A stretch of 64,000 bases of DNA, from contig NZ_RSEC01000021.1 of assembly GCF_003937945.1 (NCBI RefSeq), forward strand, positions 186,001-250,000, read 5' to 3'. The stretch is from Amycolatopsis eburnea. GTDB taxonomy: Bacteria; Actinomycetota; Actinomycetes; Mycobacteriales; Pseudonocardiaceae. The notes beneath the pieces are model-generated. The model was not told the DNA's origin. It saw only the letters and a program-made list of their open reading frames with translations, and did no database searches. Each line of letters begins with the position of its first letter. The stretch's first letter is position 1. Shown here in pieces: positions 45,886-54,943 of this stretch. The translations under genes were made by a program, and so were the position numbers.

Positions 45886-46003
45886 TCTTCACCGCGGCGC
45901 CGGGCGGGTCCGCGGGGGAGGACACGCCCGGCGCCGTGCGCCTTCACCGGTTCGGCGCGGGCAGCGGGCAGACTGGACGCAGCGACAGGGGATTGGAGTT
46001 GCC

Positions 46004-46732
46004 GTGTACCGGGTTTTCGAGGCGCTCGACGAGCTCGTCACCATCGTCGAGGAGGCGCGCGGCGTCCCGATGACGTCCAGCTGCGTGGTGCCCCGCGGCG
46101 ACGTGCTCGAACTCCTCGACGACGTCCGCGACGCGCTGCCCGCGGAGGTCGACGACGCCCAGGACGTCCTCGACAAGCGCGACGACCTGATCCACGCCGC
46201 CCGCAAGGAGGCCGGGGAAGCGGTCGCGAGCGCGAACGCCGAGGCCGAGCGCACCATCGCGGAAGCGACCGACGAGGCCGAGCGCATCCTGGCCGACGCG
46301 CGCGCCCGCGCCGAGCAGATGCTCGCCGACGCCCACGACCAGGCCGACCGCACGGTCGCGGCGGGCCAGGCCGAGTACCAGAACCTCACCGACCGCTCCC
46401 GCGCCGAGTCCGAGCGCATGATCCAGGCCGGCCGCGACGCCTACGACCGCGCCATCGAGGACGGCCGCGCCGAGCAGTCCCGCCTGGTCGCCCAGACCGA
46501 GGTCGTCCAGGCGGCGCACGCCGAGTCGGCCCGCATCGTCGACGAGGCCCACGCGGAGGCCGACCGACAGCGCCAGGACTGCGACGCGTACGTGGACGGC
46601 AAGCTGGCGGAGTTCTCGGAGCTGCTGGCGACGACGCTGCGAACGGTGGATTCCGGCCGCAACCACCTCCGCTCCCCGGCGAACCTCCCGGGCGGCGGCG
46701 GCCGTCCCACGCTGTACGACTACCAGGTGTGA
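46004..46732 (+). CDS. sepIVA: DivIVA-like coiled-coil cell-division protein SepIVA
   Basis: A 242-residue protein. The N-terminal YRVFEALDELVTIVEEARGVPMTSSCVVPRGDVLELLDDVRDALP is the actinobacterial SepIVA/DivIVA-like domain. A long Ala/Glu/Arg coiled coil (about 55-200, AEAERTIAEATDEAERILADAR) follows. In mycobacteria (Rv2927c, MSMEG_2416) it is essential for septation and polar growth and sits just upstream of DUF177, as here. GTG start at 46004 with TTGGAG upstream. Confidence 0.87.
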   Translation: MYRVFEALDELVTIVEEARGVPMTSSCVVPRGDVLELLDDVRDALPAEVDDAQDVLDKRDDLIHAARKEAGEAVASANAEAERTIAEATDEAERILADARARAEQMLADAHDQADRTVAAGQAEYQNLTDRSRAESERMIQAGRDAYDRAIEDGRAEQSRLVAQTEVVQAAHAESARIVDEAHAEADRQRQDCDAYVDGKLAEFSELLATTLRTVDSGRNHLRSPANLPGGGGRPTLYDYQV

Positions 46733-46876
46733 CGCGCCTCTCCCCGCCTGCCGCACCTCGGCCCCGCTGTCAGGGGCCCGGCAAAGTCACGCCGGAAATG
46801 CTGCCGCCGAGCAAGCCGCCGCCCCCGCGAGGTCCCAGCTCAAAAGGGGTGGCGGACCGTGCGTACCCTGGACTGG

Positions 46877-47464
46877 ATGTCCGAGAACAAGACCCCCCAG
46901 CTCGACGACCGCAGCCCGTGGGTGATCGACACCCGTGAGCTCGGCCGTCACGCCGGCCTCAGCCGCGCCCTCAAGCGCAGCGTGCCGGTGGAGACGCCGC
47001 TCGGCGTCCCCGACGTCATCACCATCGAGGCGGGCTCCGAGCTCCAGCTCGACCTGCTGCTCGAGTCCGTCGTCGAAGGCGTCCTGGTCAGCGGCACCGC
47101 CACCGCGACCGCCAAGGGCACCTGCGCCCGCTGCCTCGACCCGCTGACCGAGGAGGTCGAGGTCGAGGTCCAGGAGCTGTTCGCCTACCCGGGGTCGGCC
47201 ACCGAGGAGACCACCGACGAGGACGAGATCCCCCGGCTGGTCGACGACAAGATCGACCTCGAGCCCACCGTCCGCGACGCGATCGTGCTGGCCCTGCCGC
47301 TGGCGCCGCTGTGCACCGAAGACTGCGCCGGGCTGTGCACGGACTGCGGTGTCAAGTGGGCCGATCTCGAGCCCGGACACGGGCATGAGAAGATAGACCC
47401 TCGGTGGGCCGCACTGGTCGAGCGCTTCGACGAGAACGCGGGCGAAAAGCCTGGGCCCAGCTGA
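46877..47464 (+). CDS. yceD: DUF177 (YceD) family protein
   Basis: A 195-residue DUF177 protein, encoded upstream of rpmF as in most bacteria. In E. coli and plants this family acts in 23S rRNA accumulation and processing. The C-rich segments CARCLDP (near 78) and CTEDCAGLCTDCG (near 150) are typical, as is PWVIDTRELGR at the N-terminus. I chose ATG 46877; GTG 46859 would add six residues and has an AAGGGG upstream, so it cannot be excluded. Confidence 0.9.
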   Translation: MSENKTPQLDDRSPWVIDTRELGRHAGLSRALKRSVPVETPLGVPDVITIEAGSELQLDLLLESVVEGVLVSGTATATAKGTCARCLDPLTEEVEVEVQELFAYPGSATEETTDEDEIPRLVDDKIDLEPTVRDAIVLALPLAPLCTEDCAGLCTDCGVKWADLEPGHGHEKIDPRWAALVERFDENAGEKPGPS

Positions 47465-47545
47465 GCAAGCCTGACGAGCGCCCCAGCTCGTTCCGGAGGA
47501 AAGTTCGCTCGCACCGCGAGCAGACCGTCATAAGGAGATCTACTC

Positions 47546-47728
47546 GTGGCCGTCCCGAAGCGGAAGATGTCGCGATCCAACACGCGCTCCCGCCGCAGCC
47601 AGTGGAAGGCGGCTCCGGTGCAGCTGGTGCCCTGCTCCAACCGCGCCTGCAAGCAGCCGAAGCTCCAGCACATCGCGTGCCCGTCGTGCGGCCAGCACAA
47701 CGGCCGCCAGGTCGTCGAGCCCGCCTGA
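47546..47728 (+). CDS. rpmF: 50S ribosomal protein L32
   Basis: A 60-residue L32: [21 protein letters not shown] is the conserved N-terminus, and the four zinc-type cysteines C30, C35 (PCSNRAC), C45 and C48 (ACPSCG) are present. GTG start preceded by AAGGAG. It lies between DUF177 and rnc, as in related genomes. Confidence 0.97.
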   Translation: MAVPKRKMSRSNTRSRRSQWKAAPVQLVPCSNRACKQPKLQHIACPSCGQHNGRQVVEPA

Positions 47729-47741
47729 TCGGGTAGCCGAC

Positions 47742-48491
47742 ATGGGGGGCAAGACGCCCGGGGGACCACCGGCCGATCCGGCGCCGTTGCTCGAAGCGCT
47801 CGGGGTCACACTCGACCCCGAGCTGCTCGGGCTGTCGCTGACCCACCGCTCGTACGCGTACGAGAACGGGGGCCTGCCGCCCAACGAGCGGCTGGAGTTC
47901 CTCGGTGACGCCGTGCTCGGCCTGGTCGTCACCGATCACCTGTACAACACGCATCCCGACCTGCCCGAAGGTCAGCTCGCGAAGCTCCGCGCCAGCGTCG
48001 TCAACATGCATGCGCTGGCGCGCGTCGCGCGCGGCCTCGGCGAGGGCGGGCTCGGCGCGCACCTGCTGCTCGGCAAGGGCGAAGAGCTCACCGGCGGCCG
48101 GGACAAGGCGAGCATCCTCGCCGACGGCCTGGAGGCGGTGATCGGTGCGACGTACCTCGAGCACGGCATCGAGATCGCCCGCAAGCTCGTGCACCACCTC
48201 TTCGACGGCCTGCTCGCCGAAGCTCCGCTGCGCGGGGCCGGGCTCGACTGGAAGACGAGCCTGCAGGAGCTGACCGCGTCGGCCGGTCTCGGCGTGCCCG
48301 AGTACAAGGTCGAGGACACCGGGCCGGACCACCGCAAGGAGTTCACGGCCACGGTGCTGGTCGCTTCGCGTCCGCTGGGCGACGGCTCGGGGTCGACGAA
48401 GAAGGAAGCGGAGCAGAAGGCCGCCGAGACGGCCTGGCGCTCGCTGTCCGCCGAACTCGAAGCGCAGAAGAAGGACGAACCGGAGTCCTGA
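47742..48491 (+). CDS. rnc: Ribonuclease III
   Basis: A 249-residue RNase III that cleaves double-stranded rRNA precursors and mRNAs. The signature [13 protein letters not shown] (residues 47-59, with the acidic Mg-binding cluster) and a C-terminal dsRNA-binding domain (about 160-230, [23 protein letters not shown]) are intact. It begins 13 bases after rpmF. Confidence 0.97.
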   Translation: MGGKTPGGPPADPAPLLEALGVTLDPELLGLSLTHRSYAYENGGLPPNERLEFLGDAVLGLVVTDHLYNTHPDLPEGQLAKLRASVVNMHALARVARGLGEGGLGAHLLLGKGEELTGGRDKASILADGLEAVIGATYLEHGIEIARKLVHHLFDGLLAEAPLRGAGLDWKTSLQELTASAGLGVPEYKVEDTGPDHRKEFTATVLVASRPLGDGSGSTKKEAEQKAAETAWRSLSAELEAQKKDEPES

Positions 48492-48580
48492 TCACCGGGA
48501 ACCTCCGTTGACGATTCCGCCCGCCGCTCAGTAGCGTGATGATCATCCGCCGCGCTTGGAACCACTGAGAGGTAGGGCGG

Positions 48581-49936
48581 ATGCGTCTTTTCTTCGTTCC
48601 CTTGATCGCCGCGGCGCTCGTCGTCGTCCCCGGACCGCAGGCCTCGGCCGCGTCCGTCCGGGTCACTTCGCTCTCGGCGCTGCAGTCCGCGCTGGACAAG
48701 GCGAACCCCGGCGACACGATCACCCTCGCCGACGGCTCGTACGCCGCGAGTTCGACGCTCTCGATCAAGCGGTCCGGCACGGCTTCCGCGCCGGTGACCG
48801 TAGCCGCCGAGCACACCGGCCAGGCCACCATCACCGGCTCGAAGACGTTCGCCTTCGCGAGCGGCGTGTCCAACGTGGTGCTGCGCGGCTTCAAGTTCCG
48901 CAACGGGGCCGCGCTGAGCGTGCCGGCCGGCGCGTCGAACAACCGCCTGACCCGCAACGACTTCCAGCTCACGACCGGCGGCAACTGGGTGACGGTCAGC
49001 GGCGACGACACCGTGGTCGACCGCAACGTCTTCCAGAACCGCACCACCCAAGGCGTCTTCCTGCAGATCCTCGGGCCGTCCGGTGCCATGGCGAAGCACG
49101 TCCACGTGCACCACAACTACTTCTACAACCACCAGTTCACCGGCTCGAACGGCGGCGAGTCGATCCGGCTCGGGCTCAGCGACCGCCAGTCGTACTCGGC
49201 GAACGCGCTGATCGAGAACAACCTCTTCGAGAAGGCGGACGGCGACAGCGAGGCCATCTCGGTCAAGTCGTCCGACAACGTGGTGCGGTACAACACGATC
49301 CGCGACAGCAAGGGCTACATCGTGCTGCGCCACGGCAACCGCAGCACCGTCGAGGGCAACCTGCTGTTCGGCTCGGGCATCCGGTTCCACGGCAACGACC
49401 ACAAGGTCGTCGGCAACTACGTCGCGAACTCCGGCGACCGCGCGATCGTGTTCGGCTCCGGCGACGAGGCCGACTCCGGGCCCACGAGCAAGCTGCACGA
49501 CCGCCCGGACCGCGTCACGGTCGCGTACAACACGGTGCTGGGCTCGAACAGCGTGATCGACGGCGACGGCGGCGACTTCAAGCCGAAGGACTGCGTGGTC
49601 GCGGACAACATCGTGAAGGGGACGTCCGGCACGCTGGTGACGCTGCCGAGCGGGTCGACGGTGAAGTACGAGGGCAACATCATTTTCGGCGGCACCGCGG
49701 GCATCCCGTCCCGGTCGGTCGACCCGAAGCTGGTCAAGGACGCGGCCGGGCTGTACCGGCTGGCCGCCGGGAGCCCGGCGATCGACGCGGGCGTCGGCTC
49801 GTACCCGTACGCCGCGAAGGACTTCGACCTGCAGGTCCGGAGCGGGGCGTTCGACGTCGGCGCGGACGAGTACTTCGCGACCGGGACGACCCGGGTTCCG
49901 CTGACGAAGGCCGACGTCGGACCCACCGCTCCTTAA
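48581..49936 (+). CDS. Secreted polysaccharide lyase, PL6-like
   Basis: A 451-residue exported right-handed beta-helix protein. The signal peptide runs to about residue 24, then many short parallel-strand turns rich in Asn (NVVLRGFKF, NNRLTRNDF, VVDRNVFQN). NGGESIRLG, EAISVKSSDN and LRHGNRSTVEGN match chondroitinase-B/alginate lyase family PL6, in which a Lys and an Arg act as base and acid. Substrate (uronic-acid polymer) is inferred. It sits between rnc and mutM, which are normally adjacent, so it is an insertion in the backbone. Confidence 0.75.
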   Translation: MRLFFVPLIAAALVVVPGPQASAASVRVTSLSALQSALDKANPGDTITLADGSYAASSTLSIKRSGTASAPVTVAAEHTGQATITGSKTFAFASGVSNVVLRGFKFRNGAALSVPAGASNNRLTRNDFQLTTGGNWVTVSGDDTVVDRNVFQNRTTQGVFLQILGPSGAMAKHVHVHHNYFYNHQFTGSNGGESIRLGLSDRQSYSANALIENNLFEKADGDSEAISVKSSDNVVRYNTIRDSKGYIVLRHGNRSTVEGNLLFGSGIRFHGNDHKVVGNYVANSGDRAIVFGSGDEADSGPTSKLHDRPDRVTVAYNTVLGSNSVIDGDGGDFKPKDCVVADNIVKGTSGTLVTLPSGSTVKYEGNIIFGGTAGIPSRSVDPKLVKDAAGLYRLAAGSPAIDAGVGSYPYAAKDFDLQVRSGAFDVGADEYFATGTTRVPLTKADVGPTAP

Positions 49937-49966
49937 ATTGTCGTACCCGGCGGGCACAATGGCGGC

Positions 49967-50824
49967 ATGCCCGAACTCCCCGAGGTCGAAGTCGTCCGCC
50001 TGGGCCTGCAGGCGCACGTGGCGGGCCGGACCATCCGCGAGGCGGAGGTCCTGCACCCGCGCGCCATCCGACGGCACGCGCTGGGCGCGGAGGACTTCAC
50101 GCGGCGGCTGAGCGGCACCCGCGTCGAGGCGGCGCGGCGCCGCGGCAAGTACCTGTGGCTCGAGCTGTCGGACAAGGAGGCGCTGCTGGCGCACCTCGGG
50201 ATGAGCGGGCAGATGCTCGTCCAGCCCGAGGGCACGCCGGACGAGAAGCACCTGCGCGTCCGCCTGCGCTTCGACGACGAGGGCCCGGAGCTGCGCTTCG
50301 TCGACCAGCGCACGTTCGGCGGCCTGGCCCTCGACGACCTCAACGACGTGCTGCTCCCGGACACCATCGCGCACATCGCCCGCGACCCGATGGACCCGGC
50401 GTTCGACCTCGACGCGGCGGTGCGCGCGCTGAAGTCGCGGCGCACGGAGGTCAAGCGGGCCCTGCTCGACCAGACGCTGGTGTCGGGCATCGGCAACATC
50501 TACGCGGACGAAGCCCTGTGGCGCGCCCGGCTGCACTGGTCCCGTCCGACGGAGAAGCTGACGGCGGCGAAGGGCCGCGAGCTGCTGTCCGCGGCCTCGG
50601 ACGTGATGAACGCGGCGCTGGGCGCGGGCGGCACGTCGTTCGACGCGCTGTACGTGAACGTGAACGGGCAGTCCGGCTACTTCGACCGGTCCCTGGACGC
50701 CTACGGCCAGGAAGGCCTGCCGTGCCACCGCTGCGGCACGGCGATCCGGCGGGAGCCGTTCATGAACCGGTCGTCGTTCTCCTGCCCACGGTGCCAGCCA
50801 CGGCCCCGGGTCAAACTTGCGTAG
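49967..50824 (+). CDS. mutM: Formamidopyrimidine-DNA glycosylase
   Basis: A 285-residue Fpg/MutM that excises 8-oxoguanine. PELPEVE at the N-terminus (catalytic P2 after Met removal, E3), the helix-two-turn-helix with [11 protein letters not shown] (near 180) and the C-terminal zinc finger C-x2-C (CHRCG) and C-x2-C (CPRC) are complete. In relatives rnc-mutM continue into smc; here the next genes are an unrelated three-gene module. Confidence 0.96.
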   Translation: MPELPEVEVVRLGLQAHVAGRTIREAEVLHPRAIRRHALGAEDFTRRLSGTRVEAARRRGKYLWLELSDKEALLAHLGMSGQMLVQPEGTPDEKHLRVRLRFDDEGPELRFVDQRTFGGLALDDLNDVLLPDTIAHIARDPMDPAFDLDAAVRALKSRRTEVKRALLDQTLVSGIGNIYADEALWRARLHWSRPTEKLTAAKGRELLSAASDVMNAALGAGGTSFDALYVNVNGQSGYFDRSLDAYGQEGLPCHRCGTAIRREPFMNRSSFSCPRCQPRPRVKLA

Positions 50825-50883
50825 ATCAATGGGGTTTGCCCGTCAGCTAGGATGAATGAGCCTGGCAGCTGAGGGAGTGCATC

Positions 50884-51318
50884 GTGGTCAAGGAGCCCGG
50901 AAAGTCGACGCTGGCCGACAAGATCGACCGGCTGTTCCACGTGGTCCGCAGGCCCGATCGGGAGCCGTACAGCAACGAAGAAGTCGCGAAGGCCTGCCGC
51001 GAGGCCACGGGCGAGAGCTTCTCGACGACGTACCTGTGGCAACTGCGCACCGGCCGCCGCGACAACCCGACCAAGCGCCACCTCGAAGCACTCGCCGGCT
51101 TCTTCGGCGTCCCCCCGGCGTACTTCTTCGACGACGAGCAGAGCAAGAAGATCGCCGAAGAGCTGGCCCTGTTGGGCGCGCTGCGCGACGCGGGCGTCCG
51201 CGACCTGGCCCTGCGCGCGGTCACCCTCTCGGCCGACGGCCTCGACACGATCAGCGACATGATCGACGCGATCGCCCGAAGGGAGGCCGGCCGCGGCGCC
51301 GCGAAGAGGGAGGGCTGA
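50884..51318 (+). CDS. EspR-like Xre-family regulator
   Basis: A 144-residue helix-turn-helix protein with the two-domain layout of mycobacterial EspR. The HTH (about 8-75) contains SNEEVAKACREATGESFSTTYLWQLRTGRRDNPTKRHLEALAGFFGVPPAYFFDDE, here given only as a landmark at residues 30-84; a helical dimerisation domain (85-135) follows. GAGGGAG precedes the GTG. It is encoded upstream of an ImmA/IrrE-type metallopeptidase gene on the same strand and is the likely cleavage target of, or partner to, that peptidase. Confidence 0.85.
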   Translation: MVKEPGKSTLADKIDRLFHVVRRPDREPYSNEEVAKACREATGESFSTTYLWQLRTGRRDNPTKRHLEALAGFFGVPPAYFFDDEQSKKIAEELALLGALRDAGVRDLALRAVTLSADGLDTISDMIDAIARREAGRGAAKREG

Positions 51319-51600
51319 GGTGCCGCTTCGCGGCGACGGCGGCCGGTGCGCTGACTCGAGTCCGGCCCGGCGTTCGCTCACGGGTTTGGGCCGGCGTGAC
51401 CACCTTCCGCTCGCGGGATCCGGCCGGTGGGATACCGTCGCGCCGGGGGTGCTGGGCCGTCCGGGGGTGCGATGCGTTCCGGCGGAACCCGGCCCGGAAT
51501 GTCCGCGTCCGAAGGTGCTCCGGTCGCGTATCCCGGCGGGGGCCGTCGCGTTGAACCGGCCGGGGCCGTTCGTGCGGGGCGTGGTGGAGGAGGCCTGAAA
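51319..51600. other. Spacer between regulator and peptidase genes
   Basis: No convincing gene in 282 bases. A 92-codon frame (51320-51598) directly follows the regulator stop, but its composition (Arg/Gly/Pro-rich, no conserved pattern) looks like shadow coding. A separate promoter for the peptidase gene could lie here. Confidence 0.5.
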
Positions 51601-52167
51601 GTGCGGCAACCATCCTTGCGGCGGCGGCCGGGCCGGGCGTTGTGGCGGCGGGCGCGGCACGTCGCCGATGGCGTCAGCCTGCCGGAACCGTTCGACGCCG
51701 AGGCGTTCGTCGCCGGGTTGGCCGCCGAGCGCGGGCGGCCCATCGAGCTCATGCCGGTCAGCGCTCCCGAAGGCGCGCCCTGCGGGCTGCTGATGAGCAC
51801 CGAGCGCGCGGACTACATCCTCTACCCGACCAACACGACCGCGCTGCACCGGCGGCACATCCTGCTGCACGAGGTCGGGCACCTGCTGTGCGGCCACGTC
51901 GGGTCCGACGCCGGCGCCGACGGCGTGGCCATCGACGCCGCCGCCGGGCGTCAGCTGATGCCGCACCTTTCGCCCGAGCTGGTGCGGCGGGTGCTCGGCC
52001 GGACCACCTACACCGAGGTCGAGGAACAGGAAGCCGAGCTGGTCGCGAGCCTGCTCGCGCAGCGCGTCGTGCGGCCCGGCGGACGTCGCGAGCCGGCCGC
52101 GGACGTGCCCGAAGGCGTGCGGCGCTTCGATTCGCTGTTCGGCCGGGCCGGCCGCCGCGCGCCGTGA
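51601..52167 (+). CDS. ImmA/IrrE-type zinc metallopeptidase
   Basis: A 188-residue cytoplasmic protein with the zinc-peptidase motif H-E-x2-H (HEVGHLLCGH, near residue 86). Its context TNTTALHRRHILLHEVGHLL is that of the ImmA/IrrE (COG2856-like) family, whose members cleave a cognate Xre repressor. It starts at GTG 51601, with GGAGGAGG about 9 bases upstream; the frame further upstream has no coding character. Its stop overlaps the next start (GTGA), so it is made together with the membrane protein. The pairing with an EspR-like regulator parallels ImmA-ImmR and IrrE-DdrO. Confidence 0.85.
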   Translation: MRQPSLRRRPGRALWRRARHVADGVSLPEPFDAEAFVAGLAAERGRPIELMPVSAPEGAPCGLLMSTERADYILYPTNTTALHRRHILLHEVGHLLCGHVGSDAGADGVAIDAAAGRQLMPHLSPELVRRVLGRTTYTEVEEQEAELVASLLAQRVVRPGGRREPAADVPEGVRRFDSLFGRAGRRAP

Positions 52168-53342
52168 TCGAGACCTTGGCCTACCTGCTGTGCGTGGTGG
52201 GCTTCGCCGGCTTCGGGTACAAGCTCGTCGAGGCGCGCCGCAGCCAGCCGGTGCGGACGATGTGGTTCCTCGCCGGGTTCGGCATCTGCATCGCCACCGG
52301 CATCATGGTGCTGACGCCGGCGATGACGGCCCTCGTCGGCACGGGCCCGGTCGGCGAATGGGTCCTCAGCCTGGCCGGCGACGAGCTGAAGCTGGGCGCG
52401 ATCGGGTTCGCCGTCGCCTTCACGCAGTCGGTGTGGCGCGGCGAAGGTGCCCGCCTGGCGCCGCACGCGCTCTTCACCGGCGTGACGATGGTGCTGCTCG
52501 CGGTCTGCTTCACGCTGTCGGAGCCGCGGCGCGTCGGCGACGACACCGTGTTCGCGCCCGCGTCGCTGCCGTTCGCGCTCGCCGACAAGGCGTTGTTCCT
52601 GCTGTACAGCCTGATCAGCCTCGGGCTGCTGTTCGCGGTGTTCGTCCGCAGCGCGCGGCACGCGGAGCCGGGACCGCTGCGCGCCGGGCTTTGGCTGCTG
52701 GTCGTCGGCGTGGGCGCGGCGTTCGCGTGGACGTTCTGGGACGTCGACGACGTCCGCCGCCTCGCCCAGACGGCCCGCATCGGCGCCCGCGAGGACCTGC
52801 CGTCCTCGGTCCTCGCCGCGGCGACGATCGGTTTCGTGACGGCGGGCGCGACGCTCAGCGCGTGGTCGCCCGCGGTCTCGTCGGTGATCGGCCGGGTCCG
52901 GGCCTACCGGGCGTACCGGCGCATCGAGCCGCTGTGGACGGCCCTGCGGGCGGCGGTCCCCGGCATCGTCCTGGACCCGGGCCGCGAACTGGCGGGCGGC
53001 CCGGAGTTCGCGCTGTACCGCCGGGTCATCGAAATCCGCGACGGCCACCTCGCACTGCGCGCCCACTTCGACCCCGACCTCCCGGCCCGAGCCGAGAAGG
53101 CGGCCCGCGACGTGGGAGTGAGCGAAGCGGACCTCCCGGCCACGGTCGAGGCGGTCACCCTCGCGGCGGCGATCGAAGCGGGCCGGGCCGGCCGCCGCTT
53201 CGACGCGGCGAAGGCCACCCCGGACACGCTGTCCGACGCGGAAGCGGACGTCGCGGCCGAGGCGGCCTGGCTGGTCCAGGTGAGCCGAGCCTGGCAGCGC
53301 GACGCGGTGGTGGCCCGAGTCCGCGCGGCCACCCTCGCCTGA
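52164..53342 (+). CDS. Seven-TM membrane protein, MAB_1171c-like
   Basis: A 392-residue protein. Seven TM helices occupy residues 1-240 (about 3-23, 33-53, 74-90, 94-112, 135-155, 170-190, 208-230). A soluble helical domain of about 150 residues (YRAYRRIEPLWTALRAAVPGI onward) follows and probably lies in the cytoplasm. The pattern matches actinobacterial proteins annotated 'MAB_1171c family putative transporter'. I recall these beside Xre and ImmA/IrrE genes but cannot verify it. Sensor function is inferred from the module. Ends at a family A terminator element. Confidence 0.72.
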   Translation: MIETLAYLLCVVGFAGFGYKLVEARRSQPVRTMWFLAGFGICIATGIMVLTPAMTALVGTGPVGEWVLSLAGDELKLGAIGFAVAFTQSVWRGEGARLAPHALFTGVTMVLLAVCFTLSEPRRVGDDTVFAPASLPFALADKALFLLYSLISLGLLFAVFVRSARHAEPGPLRAGLWLLVVGVGAAFAWTFWDVDDVRRLAQTARIGAREDLPSSVLAAATIGFVTAGATLSAWSPAVSSVIGRVRAYRAYRRIEPLWTALRAAVPGIVLDPGRELAGGPEFALYRRVIEIRDGHLALRAHFDPDLPARAEKAARDVGVSEADLPATVEAVTLAAAIEAGRAGRRFDAAKATPDTLSDAEADVAAEAAWLVQVSRAWQRDAVVARVRAATLA

Positions 53343-53354
53343 CCCCGCCCAGCA

Positions 53355-53441
53355 AGCGCCCCAATGTGGCCTTCGGTGCGTGAGACGCACCCAAGGCGGC
53401 CTTCGGTGCGTCAGACGCAACCAAGGCCACATTGGGGCGCT
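53355..53441. terminator. Family A palindromic element between convergent genes
   Basis: Perfect 19-base arms AGCGCCCCAATGTGGCCTT (53355-53373) and complement (53423-53441), enclosing two GGTGCGT-AGACGCA units. It lies 12 bases after the seven-TM gene and 4 bases before the stop of the SMP-30 gene on the other strand, which fits a bidirectional terminator. Confidence 0.8.
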
Positions 53442-53445
53442 CGGG

Positions 53446-54348
53446 TCAGCGGGGGTAGCGGGCCCCGCTCACCGTCACCCTCAGCGTGTACACCGAGCTC
53501 GACGCCGTGATGAACAGCTCGTTGCCGCGCGCTCCGCCGAACGTCAGGTTCGAGCAGATCTCCGGGATCCGCAGCTTGCCGATCCTCGTGCCGTCCGGGT
53601 CGAAGCAGTGCAGCCCGTCGTGCGCGGCCGCCCACACGCGGCCGCCGTTGTCGACGCGGACGCCGTCGAAGCCGCCGGCGTCGCTCGTTGCGAAGATCTC
53701 GCCGCCCGTCAAGGTTCCGCCCGGGCCGACCGCGAACACCCTGAGGTGGCTGGGATCCTGCCGCGTGTCCGCGATGTACAGCAGCGACTCGTCCGCCGAA
53801 AACGCCAGCCCGTTCGGGCGCGAGAAGTCGTCGGCGACGATCCGGACCTCGCCCGACGGGTCGACGCGGTACACGTGGCAGCCGCCGATCTCGCTCTCCG
53901 CCTGGTACCCCTCGTAGTCGCTGTCGATGCCGTAACTCGGGTCGGTGAACCAGATCGAGCCGTCCGAGTGCTCGACGACGTCGTTCGGGCTGTTCAGCCG
54001 CTTGCCCTCGAACTCCGAGGCCAGCACCGTGATCGAGCCGTCGTGCTCCGTACGCGTCACGCGGCGGAGGCCCTGTTCGCAGCTGACCAGCCGGCCGCGG
54101 CGGTCGACGGTGTGGCCGTTCGCGTAGTTCGACGGCTGCCGGAAGACGCCGACCCGGCCGGTCGTCTCGTCCCAGCGCAGGGTGCGGTCGTTCGGGATGT
54201 CGCTGAACAGCAGGTAGCGGCCGGCCGGGAAGTACGCCGGGCCCTCGGTCCAGCGGCAGCCGGTGTGCAGGCGCTGCGTCCACTCGTCGCCGTTGACGCG
54301 CTTGAACCGCTCGTCCAGCACCTCGAACTCGGTCTTGATCAGATCCAT
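53446..54348 (-). CDS. SMP-30/gluconolactonase/LRE family protein
   Basis: A 300-residue six-bladed propeller lactonase. Metal ligands expected from the family are visible: Glu in TEGPAYFP (about 34), Asn in LNSPNDVV (about 121) and Asp in GGFDGVRVD (about 228), with NGLAFSADES near 177. It probably hydrolyses a sugar or aldonic-acid lactone in the cytoplasm; no signal peptide. GGGGTG precedes the ATG. Divergent from an Lrp-type regulator with 61 bases between starts. Confidence 0.9.
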   Translation of the reverse strand: MDLIKTEFEVLDERFKRVNGDEWTQRLHTGCRWTEGPAYFPAGRYLLFSDIPNDRTLRWDETTGRVGVFRQPSNYANGHTVDRRGRLVSCEQGLRRVTRTEHDGSITVLASEFEGKRLNSPNDVVEHSDGSIWFTDPSYGIDSDYEGYQAESEIGGCHVYRVDPSGEVRIVADDFSRPNGLAFSADESLLYIADTRQDPSHLRVFAVGPGGTLTGGEIFATSDAGGFDGVRVDNGGRVWAAAHDGLHCFDPDGTRIGKLRIPEICSNLTFGGARGNELFITASSSVYTLRVTVSGARYPR

Positions 54349-54392
54349 CTGTCACCCCTAATGAGATTCTGCGCCAAGCATGTAGGGCCGAA

Positions 54393-54407
54393 CTTGATAT
54401 GGTCAAG
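54393..54407. promoter_or_regulatory. Small palindrome CTTGA-TATGG-TCAAG, possible Lrp-type site
   Basis: Perfect 5-base arms with a 5-base AT-rich centre, immediately upstream of the Lrp-family start and within the 61-base divergent region. Length and shape match 15-bp Lrp/AsnC operators, and it would block the regulator's own initiation region. Confidence 0.5.
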
Positions 54408-54409
54408 AC

Positions 54410-54856
54410 ATGGACGACGTGGATCGCGTACTGCTCGCCGAACTGCAGCGCGACGCGACGCAGGCGTATGCGGCGCTCGGCAAGGCCGTCGGGCTGTCCG
54501 CTGGGGCCGCCCACGAGCGCGTGCGCAAGCTCCGCGAGCAGGACGTCATCCGGCGGACCACCGTGGACGTCGACCCGGCCGCCGTCGGACGTGGCGTCGC
54601 GGCGTTCGTCCTCGTCGACGCGAACGCCTGGATGGGCGACCGGCCGGTGCGCGAAGCCCTCGAGGCGCTGCCCGAGGTGGTCGAGGCGCACGTCATCGCC
54701 GGGCCGGCGTCGCTGCTGGTCAAGGTGCGCACGGCGACGACCGAGGAGCTCCAGGCGTCGCTGCGCCGGCTCTTCGCGATCGACGGCGTCACCGGCACGC
54801 AGACCATCGTCGTCCTCGAATCCTTCTTCGAGCGCCCCGTCGACACGGGCGCCTGA
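54410..54856 (+). CDS. Lrp/AsnC-family regulator
   Basis: A 148-residue regulator: winged HTH (about 2-50, AYAALGKAVGLSAGAAHERVRKLREQDVI) plus an alpha/beta RAM effector domain (about 60-140). Probably controls the divergent lactonase gene and itself. The effector is likely an amino acid or related metabolite; not visible in the sequence. Confidence 0.92.
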   Translation: MDDVDRVLLAELQRDATQAYAALGKAVGLSAGAAHERVRKLREQDVIRRTTVDVDPAAVGRGVAAFVLVDANAWMGDRPVREALEALPEVVEAHVIAGPASLLVKVRTATTEELQASLRRLFAIDGVTGTQTIVVLESFFERPVDTGA

Positions 54857-54943
54857 GGCGCCCGACACGCCCGTTCGGCCCTCCGCCGTGCGCACTACTG
54901 CGCAATGCGTGGTACCTTCCCAAGCGTAAGACTGGAGGGTGCG

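Noticed and set aside
51320..51598. 92-codon frame between the EspR-like and ImmA/IrrE genes
   Set aside because: It has a good upstream Shine-Dalgarno match, but the product is low-complexity with no structure or family; kept only as a possibility.
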